Positions 55,269 through 63,455 of a DNA stretch of 64,000 nucleotides are shown here, one piece after another. The notes under the pieces were generated by a model. That model was given only the letters and a program-made list of their open reading frames with translations, was not told the DNA's origin and made no database searches. The stretch is taken from contig NC_009675.1 of NCBI RefSeq assembly GCF_000017505.1, positions 868,001 to 932,000 on the forward strand. The letters run 5' to 3'. The position numbers were made by a program, and so were the translations under genes. Within the stretch, counting starts at the first letter, position 1. Every line of letters begins with the position of its first letter. This DNA is from Anaeromyxobacter sp. Fw109-5 (GTDB taxonomy: Bacteria; Myxococcota; Myxococcia; Myxococcales; Anaeromyxobacteraceae).

Positions 55269-55421
55269 CGAGAACGGCGCGAGGCGCGACCGATGACCAG
55301 GGGTGCCGCGCCCCCTCCCGCGCAGCTCCGGCGCCCCCGGGTGGCCCGCGAACGCTGCGAGGCACGCGTTCTCGGGCTGCTCGCGCCGCGGAAAGCGAGC
55401 TGCGAGACAACCGTGTCAACC
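55269..55421 (-). other. conserved noncoding leader of the HNH element
   Basis: About 150 bp upstream of the HNH gene that read identically in the relic (34616-34768), although flanking terminal repeats have diverged. Contains TTGACA and GC-rich pairing arms. May be a promoter/leader or a structured RNA. Confidence 0.5.
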
Positions 55422-55524
55422 GTTACCCGCGGGCAAACGGGTTGCTCTGGCGGTGAGAAGCGTCCAGATTCGCCCACGGTGAAATGACCTGGTCCTCATC
55501 CAGAGTTCCGCGCCAAGCCCCAAG

Positions 55525-55701
55525 CATGCCGGTGCCGCGTTCCGCCCCACGGGCTTCTTGTTAGCCGATCGCGCCGGGACGGTTCCGAGCCTCGGTAACG
55601 CTCCGACCGGCCCCCCTCGTCTCGAGCCAGCCTCGGGGCCAGCCCGCCCGCGGACACGGCCGTTCCCGGAAGAACCGTTGCCGACTTGTGATGAATGAAG
55701 A
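55525..55701 (-). repeat. HNH-element terminal repeat, copy C (right)
   Basis: On the minus strand begins TCTTCATTCATCACAAGTCGG and includes GGCTGGCTCGAGACGAGGGG and GGCGCGATCGGCTAACAAGA. Pairs with copy B; closest to copy A. Confidence 0.75.
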
Positions 55702-55715
55702 GGTCGCGGTCGGGG
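55702..55715 (+). repeat. 14-bp direct repeat, right flank of HNH element
   Basis: GGTCGCGGTCGGGG, identical to 53864-53877 and absent from the equivalent side of the relic, so it is not part of the element. Confidence 0.6.
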
Positions 55716-55763
55716 CCCCTCGACCACGCGTCTCCGCTGCGCGGGAGACGTACGCGCCGAGGC

Positions 55764-57575
55764 TCAGAACATGTCCGTTCGATAGTGGTACGCCGCCCTC
55801 TCCTGCCAGGTCTCGATGGCGCGGAAGGTGTCGCGCAGCCGGCTGCGCTCGAGCGACGACAGGTCGGCGATCGACACGACGTTCACCGGGGGCCTGCCCT
55901 CCGCGATCATCCGGAGCTGCTCGCGCAGGCGCAGCCGCAGGAGGAACCCGTACGCCTCGGTGAGCGTCTCGAGCGTGTCCTTGGCGATGAGCCCTGCGTC
56001 GAAGGCGGCGCGGATCCGGCCGAGCGTGTTCGAGGTGCGCGCCCCCGCCTCGAGGCCGTACACGCGCGCCAGGAACACGATCGAGCTGATGCCCTTGAGC
56101 TTCAGATCGACGGTGGACGTATCGCCGCGGATGCGGAGCACGAGCCCGCCCGGCGGGCGGAACGTGAGGGCGCTCTTCGCCATCGCCGAGAGGAACGTGC
56201 GCGCGCCGCCGGCGCGGGCGGCGAGGGCGTGGAGCGCCGAGACGTCGAGCTGGCCGTGGACCGGCCGGAAGTCGAAGAAGATCGAGGCCTCGAGGAGCGC
56301 GGTCGGGGTCGCCTTCTCGAGCCAGCCGTGGAAGCGCTCGCGCCACTCCTCGAGGGCCCCCTGCCAGCGGGTCGCCATGTAGCCGCCCGGGCAGCGCGGG
56401 AAGCCGGCCGCCTGCAGGTCGGCGATCGCGCGCTCCGCGAAGCGCGCGAAGTAGGCGCGCGCGGCCGGAGAGTCCTCGCCGTAGACGAGGGCGTTGTCCT
56501 GGTCCGTGAGGAGCGTCTGCTCCATCCGCCCCTCGGAGCCGAACGCCAGCCAGGAGTAGGGCGTGGGCGGCGGGCCGAGGTCGGCCTCCGCCAGGCGCAG
56601 GATGCGGGCGAGCAGGGAGTCGTTGAGGCGCGCGACGAAGCCGCCGATGACGATCGGGTCGAGCCCTCCCGCGAACAGCGCGGACGCCATCTCCGCGACG
56701 CGCGACCCGTACCCGGGGAGCGCGTCCCGGCTCGAGAGCCGCTCGACGCTGCGCATCACCGCCACCGGGCCGGCGGCGGTGAACCTGAGGAGATCGGTGG
56801 ACGACACCACGCCCACGATGTCGTCGCCGCGCGTCACCGGCAGGTGATGCACCCCCGCGTCGAGCAAGATCCGCCAGGCCTCGTACACCGGCGTCTCGGC
56901 GGGGACGGCTCGCGCAGGCGCGCTCGCCACCTCGAGCACCGGCGTCTCCGGCCCCCGGCCCGCGGCGAGGACTCGGCGCGCGAAGTCGCGGTCGGTGACG
57001 ATGCCGGGGGGCGTCGAGTCGACGATCGCCGAGCTCACGCAGCGCTCCGCCATGGTCCGCGCCGCCTCTCCGACGGTGGCCGAGGGCGGCACCCGCACCG
57101 GCGTCCTGCCGCGCAGCAGCGTCGCCACCGGGACCCCCAGGTCCGGCTGGAAGCTCGCCACCTGCGAATGCTCGAGGCTGTTGCGGAGCCGCTCCGCGAG
57201 GCCCGAGGCGAAGTGCCCCGCGAACGCGGCGTGCGCCAGGAGCGCCTCGAACTCGGGCCTGGGGAGCCGGTACGCCAGGAGGTCCTCCTCGACCGTCACG
57301 TCGAGGGTCGCCTCGCCGGAGATGAGCGAGGTGAAGCCGAAGATCTCGCCCTCCTCCAGCAGCTGCACGGTCTGGCCTTCGCGCTCGAGGCGCACCGCGC
57401 CCTTGCGGATCACGAACAGGTGGCGGGAAGGCTCGCCGCCGCGGGACAGCAGCCGCGTGCCGGCCGGGTGGAAGACGATCTCGATGGCGTGCGCGGCGGC
57501 GTCGAAGACGGGCTGCGGGAGCCCGTCGAACGGCGGGGTGGACCGCACGAACGCCACCGGATCCAGAGCGACCAT
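55764..57575 (-). CDS. cNMP-binding / CBS / DUF294 nucleotidyltransferase-like signalling protein
   Basis: 603 residues. Order: cyclic-nucleotide-binding domain (~15-130; HLFVIRKGAVRLEREG, EIFGFTSLISGEATLDVTV), two CBS domains (~150-270; GIVTDRDFARRVL, GVVSSTDLLRF), a DUF294 nucleotidyltransferase core (~330-420; WLAFGSEGRMEQTLLTDQDNALVY) and its C-terminal domain. Relatives may uridylylate or otherwise modify a partner in response to nucleotides. ATG 57575 lacks an SD; TATCCT ends 7 nt upstream. Confidence 0.9.
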   Translation of the reverse strand: MVALDPVAFVRSTPPFDGLPQPVFDAAAHAIEIVFHPAGTRLLSRGGEPSRHLFVIRKGAVRLEREGQTVQLLEEGEIFGFTSLISGEATLDVTVEEDLLAYRLPRPEFEALLAHAAFAGHFASGLAERLRNSLEHSQVASFQPDLGVPVATLLRGRTPVRVPPSATVGEAARTMAERCVSSAIVDSTPPGIVTDRDFARRVLAAGRGPETPVLEVASAPARAVPAETPVYEAWRILLDAGVHHLPVTRGDDIVGVVSSTDLLRFTAAGPVAVMRSVERLSSRDALPGYGSRVAEMASALFAGGLDPIVIGGFVARLNDSLLARILRLAEADLGPPPTPYSWLAFGSEGRMEQTLLTDQDNALVYGEDSPAARAYFARFAERAIADLQAAGFPRCPGGYMATRWQGALEEWRERFHGWLEKATPTALLEASIFFDFRPVHGQLDVSALHALAARAGGARTFLSAMAKSALTFRPPGGLVLRIRGDTSTVDLKLKGISSIVFLARVYGLEAGARTSNTLGRIRAAFDAGLIAKDTLETLTEAYGFLLRLRLREQLRMIAEGRPPVNVVSIADLSSLERSRLRDTFRAIETWQERAAYHYRTDMF

Positions 57576-57582
57576 GTGGGCG

Positions 57583-57588
57583 AGGATA
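57583..57588 (-). promoter_or_regulatory. -10 element of DUF294 gene (TATCCT)
   Basis: TATCCT on the minus strand ends 7 nt before ATG 57575; leaderless candidate. Confidence 0.4.
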
Positions 57589-57729
57589 GCAGAGCGGCGC
57601 CGGTCGCCCGGGGGCGGGCCGCGACTCCGCGGGTTCGGTTCTTGCTCCGTCCCCGCAGGTCCCGTCGAATGGGCGGGATCGGCCCCTGCGGCGCGCTGCG
57701 CCGTGGTTCCTCGACGACAGGAGTGGCTC

Positions 57730-58347
57730 ATGCGCACCCCCCGAATCCGCCTCCTCGCCCTGGCCCTCTCCCTCGCGGCGCCACACCTCGCCGCCGCGGA
57801 CACCGCTCCCGGCTCCGGCTGGTCGCTCACCCTGGGCGTCTGGGGAGGCGCGTCCCGGTACGACGTCCTCGGCCTGAAGCACGGCGTCGAGAGCCTCGAC
57901 CCGGACACGCTCGACGGCACCCTCGACACCTACGGCGCCTCCGCGCTCCTGCGGCTCGGCTGGCTCGACGTGGGCGCGCTCTACGAGGGCTCCTTCGGCG
58001 AGGCGACCGACAGCTTCGTCCTCACGCCGCTCGTCGGGTTCAAGTGGGACGTCACCGACGTCCTGCGGGTGGACTTCCTCGGCGAGCTCGGCGGCCACCG
58101 CGTGACGCACCTCGGCGCCGACGCCGAGTCCGTCTGGCTCCCGTACGTGGGCGTGCGCCCCACGCTCTCGCTTCGACTCCCGCTGGGCCCGGTGCGCGTC
58201 GTCCTCTCGGGCGCGCCGTTCGTGCGCTGGGACCTCGTCGAGAAGGAGGTCGTGGTGCCGTCCTCGTCCGGCGCGGACACGCGCTCCACCTACGACGTCG
58301 GCGGCACGACGTTCGGCGTGGTGGGTGGCATCGGCCTGGAGATTTGA
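57730..58347 (+). CDS. exported beta-barrel-like protein, function unknown
   Basis: 205 residues. Signal peptide (LLALALSLAAPHLAAA) then alternating amphipathic strands (WSLTLGVWGGASRYDV, ASALLRLGWLDVGALYEGSF, LRVDFLGELGGHRV, VRVVLSGAPFVRWDLV) ending in GGIGLEI, consistent with a small outer-membrane barrel. GGAG 6 nt before the ATG. Its 3' 58 bp overlap the convergent kinase gene. Confidence 0.75.
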   Translation: MRTPRIRLLALALSLAAPHLAAADTAPGSGWSLTLGVWGGASRYDVLGLKHGVESLDPDTLDGTLDTYGASALLRLGWLDVGALYEGSFGEATDSFVLTPLVGFKWDVTDVLRVDFLGELGGHRVTHLGADAESVWLPYVGVRPTLSLRLPLGPVRVVLSGAPFVRWDLVEKEVVVPSSSGADTRSTYDVGGTTFGVVGGIGLEI

Positions 58348-58844
58348 GCCAGCACCGCGTCCACCGCCGCCTCGTCCTCCCCGCCCGCCGCGACCACCTC
58401 CGGCGCGACGGGCGGCTCGTACTCCCGCCCGGCGCCGGGGAGCTCCGGCGCGCCGCCGGCGCGGGCCCGGGCCCAGAGCCCCTTCGGATCGCGCGCGGCG
58501 CAGACCTCGGCGGGCACTGCGAGGTGGACCTCCACGAAGCGCGGCGCCCGGGCGCGCACGCGATCGCGAAAGGCGCGGCGGCTCGCGGTCGCCGCGACGA
58601 CGGCCACGAGCCCGTCGGCGGCGAGCAGCAGCGCGAGATCCCCGAGCGTCTCGTAGAAGGCCTCGCGCGAGGCGGGGTCGTAGCCGGGCGACGGGTGGAC
58701 CGCGGCGCGCACGGCGTCGCCGTCGAGCAGCGCGGCGGGCCGCCCCAGCGCGGCGAGCCGCGCCCGGAGCCTTCGGGCGAGGGTGGACTTCCCGGACGAC
58801 GGGAGCCCGGTCACCCACACCACCGCGCCCCCGGGCCCCGTCAC
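58290..58844 (-). CDS. adenylylsulfate-kinase-like (CysC-type) kinase
   Basis: 184 residues. Walker A GLPSSGKSTLARRL, LLDGDAVR, then AVVAATASRRAFRDRVRARAPRFVEVHLAVP and CAARDPKGLWARARAGG match APS kinase, which makes PAPS from APS. The usual TLSDVGR-like acceptor loops are less conserved, so a related phosphotransfer is possible. GTG 58844 overlaps the upstream phosphotransferase stop (GTGA), so the two are coupled. Confidence 0.82.
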   Translation of the reverse strand: MTGPGGAVVWVTGLPSSGKSTLARRLRARLAALGRPAALLDGDAVRAAVHPSPGYDPASREAFYETLGDLALLLAADGLVAVVAATASRRAFRDRVRARAPRFVEVHLAVPAEVCAARDPKGLWARARAGGAPELPGAGREYEPPVAPEVVAAGGEDEAAVDAVLAQISRPMPPTTPNVVPPTS

Positions 58845-59950
58845 GGGTCGTCCCCGGGGAAGAGCGCCTCCGGCCAGGCGAGGTCCAGGCGGCCCGCGTC
58901 GAGCGCGCGCTCGGCGAGGCCGAGCAGGGCGTCGCGCGCGTCCGCCGACAGGCGCGGGTAGAAGCGGGGGGAGGCGAGCACCAGCGCGCGCCAGGCGAGG
59001 TAGGGCGGAGCGCTCTCCAGCACCCCGGCGTCCCCGGTCGCCGTGAGGTAGCGCTCCCAGAAGCGGCGCCACAGCGGACCGAGGGCGTGCCACGCGCCCG
59101 GGTGATCGAGCGCGAAGAACGGGTAGTTCACCGACAGCGCCACGACGTCGTCGGCCGGATCGCCCTTGCCGCCCCGCGAGGCGTCGAGGAGCGCGAAGCT
59201 CGCGCCGTCCACGCCCGGACCGGGCGGCCGGAACACGACGTTGAACGGGTGGAAGTCGCCGTGGGTCCGCGCGAGCCGGCCCGTCCGTTCGCGGAGCCGC
59301 CAGCGCCAGGCCAGGCAGCGCTCCTCGATGGCGCGGAGCCGTGCCGGCGGCGCCGCCGGCACGTCGGGCGGGTAGCCGTCCACCATCCCGAAGATGCCCT
59401 CGCCGTGCCCGACGAGATCGCGCACGGCCCGACGCCAGGCGGCGGGATCCACGAGCCGCCGGGCGTGTAGCGAGGCGAGGTAGTCGGCGAGCGCGCCGGC
59501 GCGCGCGAGGTCGAGCGGCGCCGCGGAGCCCGCGTGCGCGAGGCGGCGGAGGTCCTCCGCATACAGCGTCCCCTCCGCCCACTCCGTCACGAGGTACGGC
59601 TCACCCGTCCCGGCGAGCGAGAGGAAGCGCCCGTCGCGCGCGACGCCCACGTCGAGCGCGCGCACGTGCGCGGGGAGCGCGTTGAAGAGGTCGTAGGAGA
59701 GCAGGGCGCTCTCGACGCGGTCCGGGCGGCGGTCGTGCCCGAACGCGTCGGCGCGCTGCGTGCGGAACACGAAGCGCCGCAGCGCCCCGTCCGGCGCGCG
59801 CACCGTGACGCGCAGCGGCTCGCCGTAGCCGATCGCCTTCTCGGCGTCGCCGCCCGCGGCGTCCGCGGCGAGCGGCTCGACCGCCTCGAGCGCCGCGCCC
59901 GGGACGATCGCGGCCGCGAGGGCGCGGAGGCCTTCCGGCACCTCTGCCAT
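58841..59950 (-). CDS. aminoglycoside-phosphotransferase-fold kinase
   Basis: 369 residues. The Brenner motif THGDFHPFNVVF (catalytic Asp) and a metal-binding LLDASRGGKGDPADDVVAL are present; YLVTEWAEGTLYAEDLRRL forms the hinge. Not a close match to antibiotic-resistance enzymes; more like APH-fold small-molecule kinases. GGGGAG before ATG 59950. Paired with the CysC-like gene, perhaps to make a sulfated or phosphorylated metabolite. Confidence 0.82.
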   Translation of the reverse strand: MAEVPEGLRALAAAIVPGAALEAVEPLAADAAGGDAEKAIGYGEPLRVTVRAPDGALRRFVFRTQRADAFGHDRRPDRVESALLSYDLFNALPAHVRALDVGVARDGRFLSLAGTGEPYLVTEWAEGTLYAEDLRRLAHAGSAAPLDLARAGALADYLASLHARRLVDPAAWRRAVRDLVGHGEGIFGMVDGYPPDVPAAPPARLRAIEERCLAWRWRLRERTGRLARTHGDFHPFNVVFRPPGPGVDGASFALLDASRGGKGDPADDVVALSVNYPFFALDHPGAWHALGPLWRRFWERYLTATGDAGVLESAPPYLAWRALVLASPRFYPRLSADARDALLGLAERALDAGRLDLAWPEALFPGDDP

Positions 59951-60111
59951 GTTCGGCTCCCCGGCACGCACATAGCCCACCTCCGCGCCGGCGACTCGGC
60001 GCAGCCGGGTGCGGCGAGAGAGCGCGAGCGCGGCGACGCGCCGAAGGGGGGACCGCCGGCGCGGCGGGCCGCCATTCCGCGGCGGCGGGCGGGCGGCAGC
60101 CACGTTTTCCC

Positions 60112-60140
60112 TTGGCCGACCGCGAGCTTGGTCGTAAACA
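60112..60140 (+). promoter_or_regulatory. promoter of the Lgt-like gene
   Basis: TTGGCC, 17-bp spacer, TAAACA ending 7 nt before ATG 60148; no Shine-Dalgarno. Confidence 0.4.
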
Positions 60141-60147
60141 CGGCGCG

Positions 60148-60945
60148 ATGCCGTTCGCCCTCATCCCCTACTTCGAGTTCCCGAGCCTCACGCTGGGCCC
60201 CTTCACCATCCAGTCGTTCGGCGTGCTGTCCGCGCTCGGCATCCTCGCCGCGGTGAACCTCGCGGCGCGCGGCGCGCGCGAGACCGGCAGGAACCCGCAG
60301 GTGATCCTCGACTTCGCGGTGGTGGGGGTGCTCACCGGCATCGTCGTCGGGCACCTCGTGCACCTGTTCTTCTACCACCCCGAGGAGCTCGAGAATCCCT
60401 GGCAGATCCTCAAGTTCTGGGAGGGTCTCTCGTCCATGGGCGGGCTCCTCGGAGGCGTGCTCGCCGCGGCCGTCTACTTCTGGCGCAAGCGCATCCGCTT
60501 CCACGACTACGGCGACGCGTTCGCGCTCGGCGTGGCGCCGGGGTGGGGCGTCGCCCGCGTCGGCTGCTTCACGGTGCACGATCACCCGGGCGTCCACAGC
60601 GACTTCTTCCTCGCCGTCCGGTTCCCGGAGGGCCCCCGCCACGACCTGGGCCTGTACGAGGCGATCCTGCTCCTCTCGCTCGCCGCGATCCTGTGGGCGC
60701 TGCACCGGCGCGGCGCGCTGCGCGGTCGTCTCCTCGGGCTGCTCGCGGTGGCGTACGGGATCGGGCGCTTCCTGCTGGACTTCCTCCGCGCCCGCGACGT
60801 CCCCTACGCCGACGCGCGTTACCTGGGGCTCACGCCCGCGCAGTACGTCGCGGTCGCCCTGGTGGCATACGGGGTGTGGGCGATGGCCCGCGGACCGGGC
60901 CCTGCGCGAGAGGCGCGGCGGTTCGCGGCCGGCGCCCGGCGGTGA
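60148..60945 (+). CDS. prolipoprotein diacylglyceryl transferase-like membrane protein
   Basis: 265 residues, about seven transmembrane helices with the Lgt layout: IPYFEFPSLTLGPFTIQSFGVLSALGI, EGLSSMGGLLGG, GVARVGCFTVHDHPGVHSD, YGIGRFLLDFLR. The catalytic His expected before GG (E. coli H103) reads Met here, and the RxGNF signature reads RVGCF. It may be a diverged or non-canonical Lgt. A true lgt may lie elsewhere. Confidence 0.75.
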   Translation: MPFALIPYFEFPSLTLGPFTIQSFGVLSALGILAAVNLAARGARETGRNPQVILDFAVVGVLTGIVVGHLVHLFFYHPEELENPWQILKFWEGLSSMGGLLGGVLAAAVYFWRKRIRFHDYGDAFALGVAPGWGVARVGCFTVHDHPGVHSDFFLAVRFPEGPRHDLGLYEAILLLSLAAILWALHRRGALRGRLLGLLAVAYGIGRFLLDFLRARDVPYADARYLGLTPAQYVAVALVAYGVWAMARGPGPAREARRFAAGARR

Positions 60946-60951
60946 TACAAC
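60946..60951 (+). promoter_or_regulatory. -10 element of J-domain gene (TACAAC)
   Basis: TACAAC overlaps the end of the lgt-like stop region and ends 8 nt before ATG 60960. Confidence 0.3.
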
Positions 60952-60959
60952 GTCGCCCG

Positions 60960-62867
60960 ATGGGCGACTCGCGGGCGCGTTCTCTACGGGCTGCGCTGGT
61001 CCACGTCGGGCGGCCGCCCCCCGACCCGGCGATCGTCGCCGCGGAGGCGCGGCTCCGCGCGGTCCTGGACGAGGTCACGGCGCTGGACCTCGAGGTGGAG
61101 GCGCTGTCCGCCGCGCTGGCCCGGTTCGCGGGCGCGTACGAGCGGTCGCTGCGCGAGGCGTTCCAGGAGGTCCAGGCGGCGGAGCGGCTCGTCCGCCGGA
61201 TCCAGACGCTCTCCGATCGGCTCGCGGCGATCGAGGGGGCGCTCCGGGCGGACGCACCCGCGGCGAACGCGGCGCGGCGCGCCGGGGACTCGGCGGTCGC
61301 GGCGGCGGCGGCGCGCGCCGCCCGGGCGCGCGGGCTTGCGGCGGGAAGGGGCGGGGAGGACGCTGAGCCCGGCGCCGGGCCCGACGAGGTCGACGAGGCG
61401 GACGTCGAGGAGGGCGCGGCGCTCGAGCCCGAGGAGCTCGCCCTGAAGCGCCTGCACCGGAGCCTCGCGCGGCTGCTCCACCCCGACCTCGCCCGGGACG
61501 AGGGCGCGCGGGGGCGGCTCGGCGAGCTGATGGCGCGCGTGAACGCCGCGTACGAGGCGGGAGACCTCGCCACCCTGGAGCTCATGGCCGAGCGGCTCGG
61601 CGCGGGCGAGCTCGACCCGGACGTCTCCCCCGAGGAGCGCCGCGCGCACCTCGAGAAGCGCGCGGCGGCGCTCGAGCGGATCCGCCTCGCGCTCGAGCGC
61701 GAGCGCGAGCGGCTCCTCGGCAGTGACACCGCGCGCCTGCTCGCGGAGTCGCGCCGGCGCGAGCAGGCGGGCGGCGATCTCCTCGCGGAGACGCGCGCCG
61801 AGCTCGCCGAGGAGGCGCGCGCCGCGTACGCGGACGCGCTCGCGCGGCTGGAGCGGGTCGGCACGGCGGCGCGCGCGGTCGCGCGCGCGAGGACGGCGGT
61901 CATGACGAAGATCGTGAGGCGCGGCCCGACCGGCGCGCGGCGGACGTTCGATCCGCTGGCGGAGGGCGGACTCGTGCGGATGGGCGCGGCGCGGCTCGAT
62001 CGGCAGCGCGCGACGCCCGCCGCGCGGGAGCTCGCGCGGCGCCTGGAGGAGGCGGAGCCGGTCGAGGCGGCGCTCACGCTGCTCGCGTTCTTCGCGGAGG
62101 AGGCGGGCGGCAGGGCCCCGGACGCGATCGCGCGCGCGGAGGGATGGGCGGCGACCTGGGAGCGGCTCCGCCCCGTGCTCCCGGAGGCGCAGGAGCTGCC
62201 GCGGGTGCTCGGGCGGCTGCCGCGCCACCTCGTCCTCGGCGCCCGCGCGCACGGCGACGAGCTCGTCGCCGGCGTCCAGCTCGCCGAGCCGGAGCTGCTC
62301 GCCGGCGTGCAGATCGCGCTCGAGCGGGAGGGGGTCGCCGCGCTCGGCCGCGAGGTGCTGGCGGCGCTCGGTCCGGAGGAGGCGTGCGAGGGCTGCGGGG
62401 CGGAGGGCCCGGCGCGTCACCTCCTGCGCACCCGCGGCCTGGACGAGCGGCACGGGCTCGCCTGCGCGGGCTGCGGCGCGATCCTGCGGAGCTACTGGCG
62501 CTACGGCGAGCTGGACGGCCTCGAGGCGCTCGCCCCGCACGCCCTCCGGCTGGGGCTCGTGGCCGAGGTGACGATCCAGCTGGCCGGGACCGCGATCGGT
62601 TTCCAGCTGCTGCCCGCCCAGCGCGAGGCGCTCACCGCCGCGGCACTCCTGCGTCGCTTCGCCGACCTGTACCTCGTCGCGTACGACGTCGAGCTGGAGG
62701 CGGGCGCGACATCGCTCGTCGCGGCGCGGGGAGGCGCATTGCCCATGTCGGCGCCTCTCCCGGCGGGCGCCAGGGTGCGCCTGGCGCTCGATCCCTCGGC
62801 GGGCATGACCGCCGAGGCGCTGCTCGATCTGCTGCGGCACCGGATCGAGCGTCGCTTCCGGCCCTGA
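60960..62867 (+). CDS. J-domain-like coiled-coil protein with zinc ribbon
   Basis: 635 residues. Coiled coil (~15-95), acidic linker, then RLHRSLARLLHPDLARDEG with an HPD tripeptide followed by LMARVNAAYE, the second and third helices of a J-domain (helix I missing). A second coiled coil (~215-310) follows. A CEGC/CAGC four-Cys zinc site lies near residues 475-510, then a globular tail. Cytoplasmic. It may recruit Hsp70 to an unknown client. Confidence 0.78.
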   Translation: MGDSRARSLRAALVHVGRPPPDPAIVAAEARLRAVLDEVTALDLEVEALSAALARFAGAYERSLREAFQEVQAAERLVRRIQTLSDRLAAIEGALRADAPAANAARRAGDSAVAAAAARAARARGLAAGRGGEDAEPGAGPDEVDEADVEEGAALEPEELALKRLHRSLARLLHPDLARDEGARGRLGELMARVNAAYEAGDLATLELMAERLGAGELDPDVSPEERRAHLEKRAAALERIRLALERERERLLGSDTARLLAESRRREQAGGDLLAETRAELAEEARAAYADALARLERVGTAARAVARARTAVMTKIVRRGPTGARRTFDPLAEGGLVRMGAARLDRQRATPAARELARRLEEAEPVEAALTLLAFFAEEAGGRAPDAIARAEGWAATWERLRPVLPEAQELPRVLGRLPRHLVLGARAHGDELVAGVQLAEPELLAGVQIALEREGVAALGREVLAALGPEEACEGCGAEGPARHLLRTRGLDERHGLACAGCGAILRSYWRYGELDGLEALAPHALRLGLVAEVTIQLAGTAIGFQLLPAQREALTAAALLRRFADLYLVAYDVELEAGATSLVAARGGALPMSAPLPAGARVRLALDPSAGMTAEALLDLLRHRIERRFRP

Positions 62868-62982
62868 GCCCTTGGAGCCTTGGGGCACAGCCGAGCCCCC
62901 TGCGGGCGTTCGTCCGGGCGGGCTGCGAGACTCGGTCGCGCTTACATCGATCTCACGGGGTTCGTGTCCACCGGGAGGGATC

Positions 62983-63360
62983 ATGAAGCGCTTCACCGCC
63001 ATCGCCGCAGCCCTGGTGCTGGGCATCGTCATCGGCTCGGCCCGGCGCTCGCTCGACGGGCAGCACGACCCCTGCGCGTCGTTCACCGTCGCCGGGATCC
63101 TGCAGGATCCCGAGCTCGCCCGGCAGTATTTCGGGGCGCTGCGCGGCGACGATTCGCGCGCGCGACAGCAGCTCGACGCGATGGTCGGCGAGCTGCGCGC
63201 GATGCACGGCTGTTCCGCCGCTTCCTCGAGCGAGGGGGCGTCCGGGGAGCCCTTCGCCCACCCTCCCGTCGCGCCGCGGCTGCCGCCCGGCCATCCGCCC
63301 ATCGAGGGCTCGCCCGCCCCCGTCTTCGGGCTGGAGCCGGGAAGCACGCTCACCATCTGA
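62983..63360 (+). CDS. small exported protein, function unknown
   Basis: 125 residues with an N-terminal hydrophobic segment (FTAIAAALVLGIVIGSA) that is an uncleaved anchor or signal. The rest has two Cys residues and a Pro-rich C-terminus (HPPVAPRLPPGHPP). GGGAGGG before the ATG gives a secure start. Not recognised. Confidence 0.7.
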   Translation: MKRFTAIAAALVLGIVIGSARRSLDGQHDPCASFTVAGILQDPELARQYFGALRGDDSRARQQLDAMVGELRAMHGCSAASSSEGASGEPFAHPPVAPRLPPGHPPIEGSPAPVFGLEPGSTLTI

Positions 63361-63439
63361 CCGACGACGAATCGCCTCGAGCGTCCGTCCTACCGACCGG
63401 CTCCCCATCGGAGTGCAGACTCCCGCCAGGGGCTCGCTG

Positions 63440-63445
63440 TATAAC
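63440..63445 (+). promoter_or_regulatory. -10 element of response regulator (TATAAC)
   Basis: TATAAC ends 10 nt before ATG 63456; no Shine-Dalgarno. Confidence 0.35.
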
Positions 63446-63455
63446 CCGGCGGTCC

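Larger units (their letters stand above)
53878..55701 (-). mobile_element. HNH-nuclease element with terminal inverted repeats
   Basis: 1824 bp. The left end (TCTGATCATTCGTCAACAAG) and right end, read inward (TCTTCATTCATCACAAG), are inverted copies of each other, as are the ~180 bp behind them. Identical 14-bp direct repeats flank it. The only gene is the HNH protein. A broken second copy lies at 34339-35313 and homology there begins at the same terminal sequence. No transposase or integrase is recognisable. Confidence 0.7.

Noticed and set aside
55695-58961. A 1088-codon open frame on the plus strand opposite the DUF294 gene.
   Set aside because: Composition is Arg/Glu/Gly noise, no domain or start signal, and the opposite strand codes for a well-supported multidomain protein.
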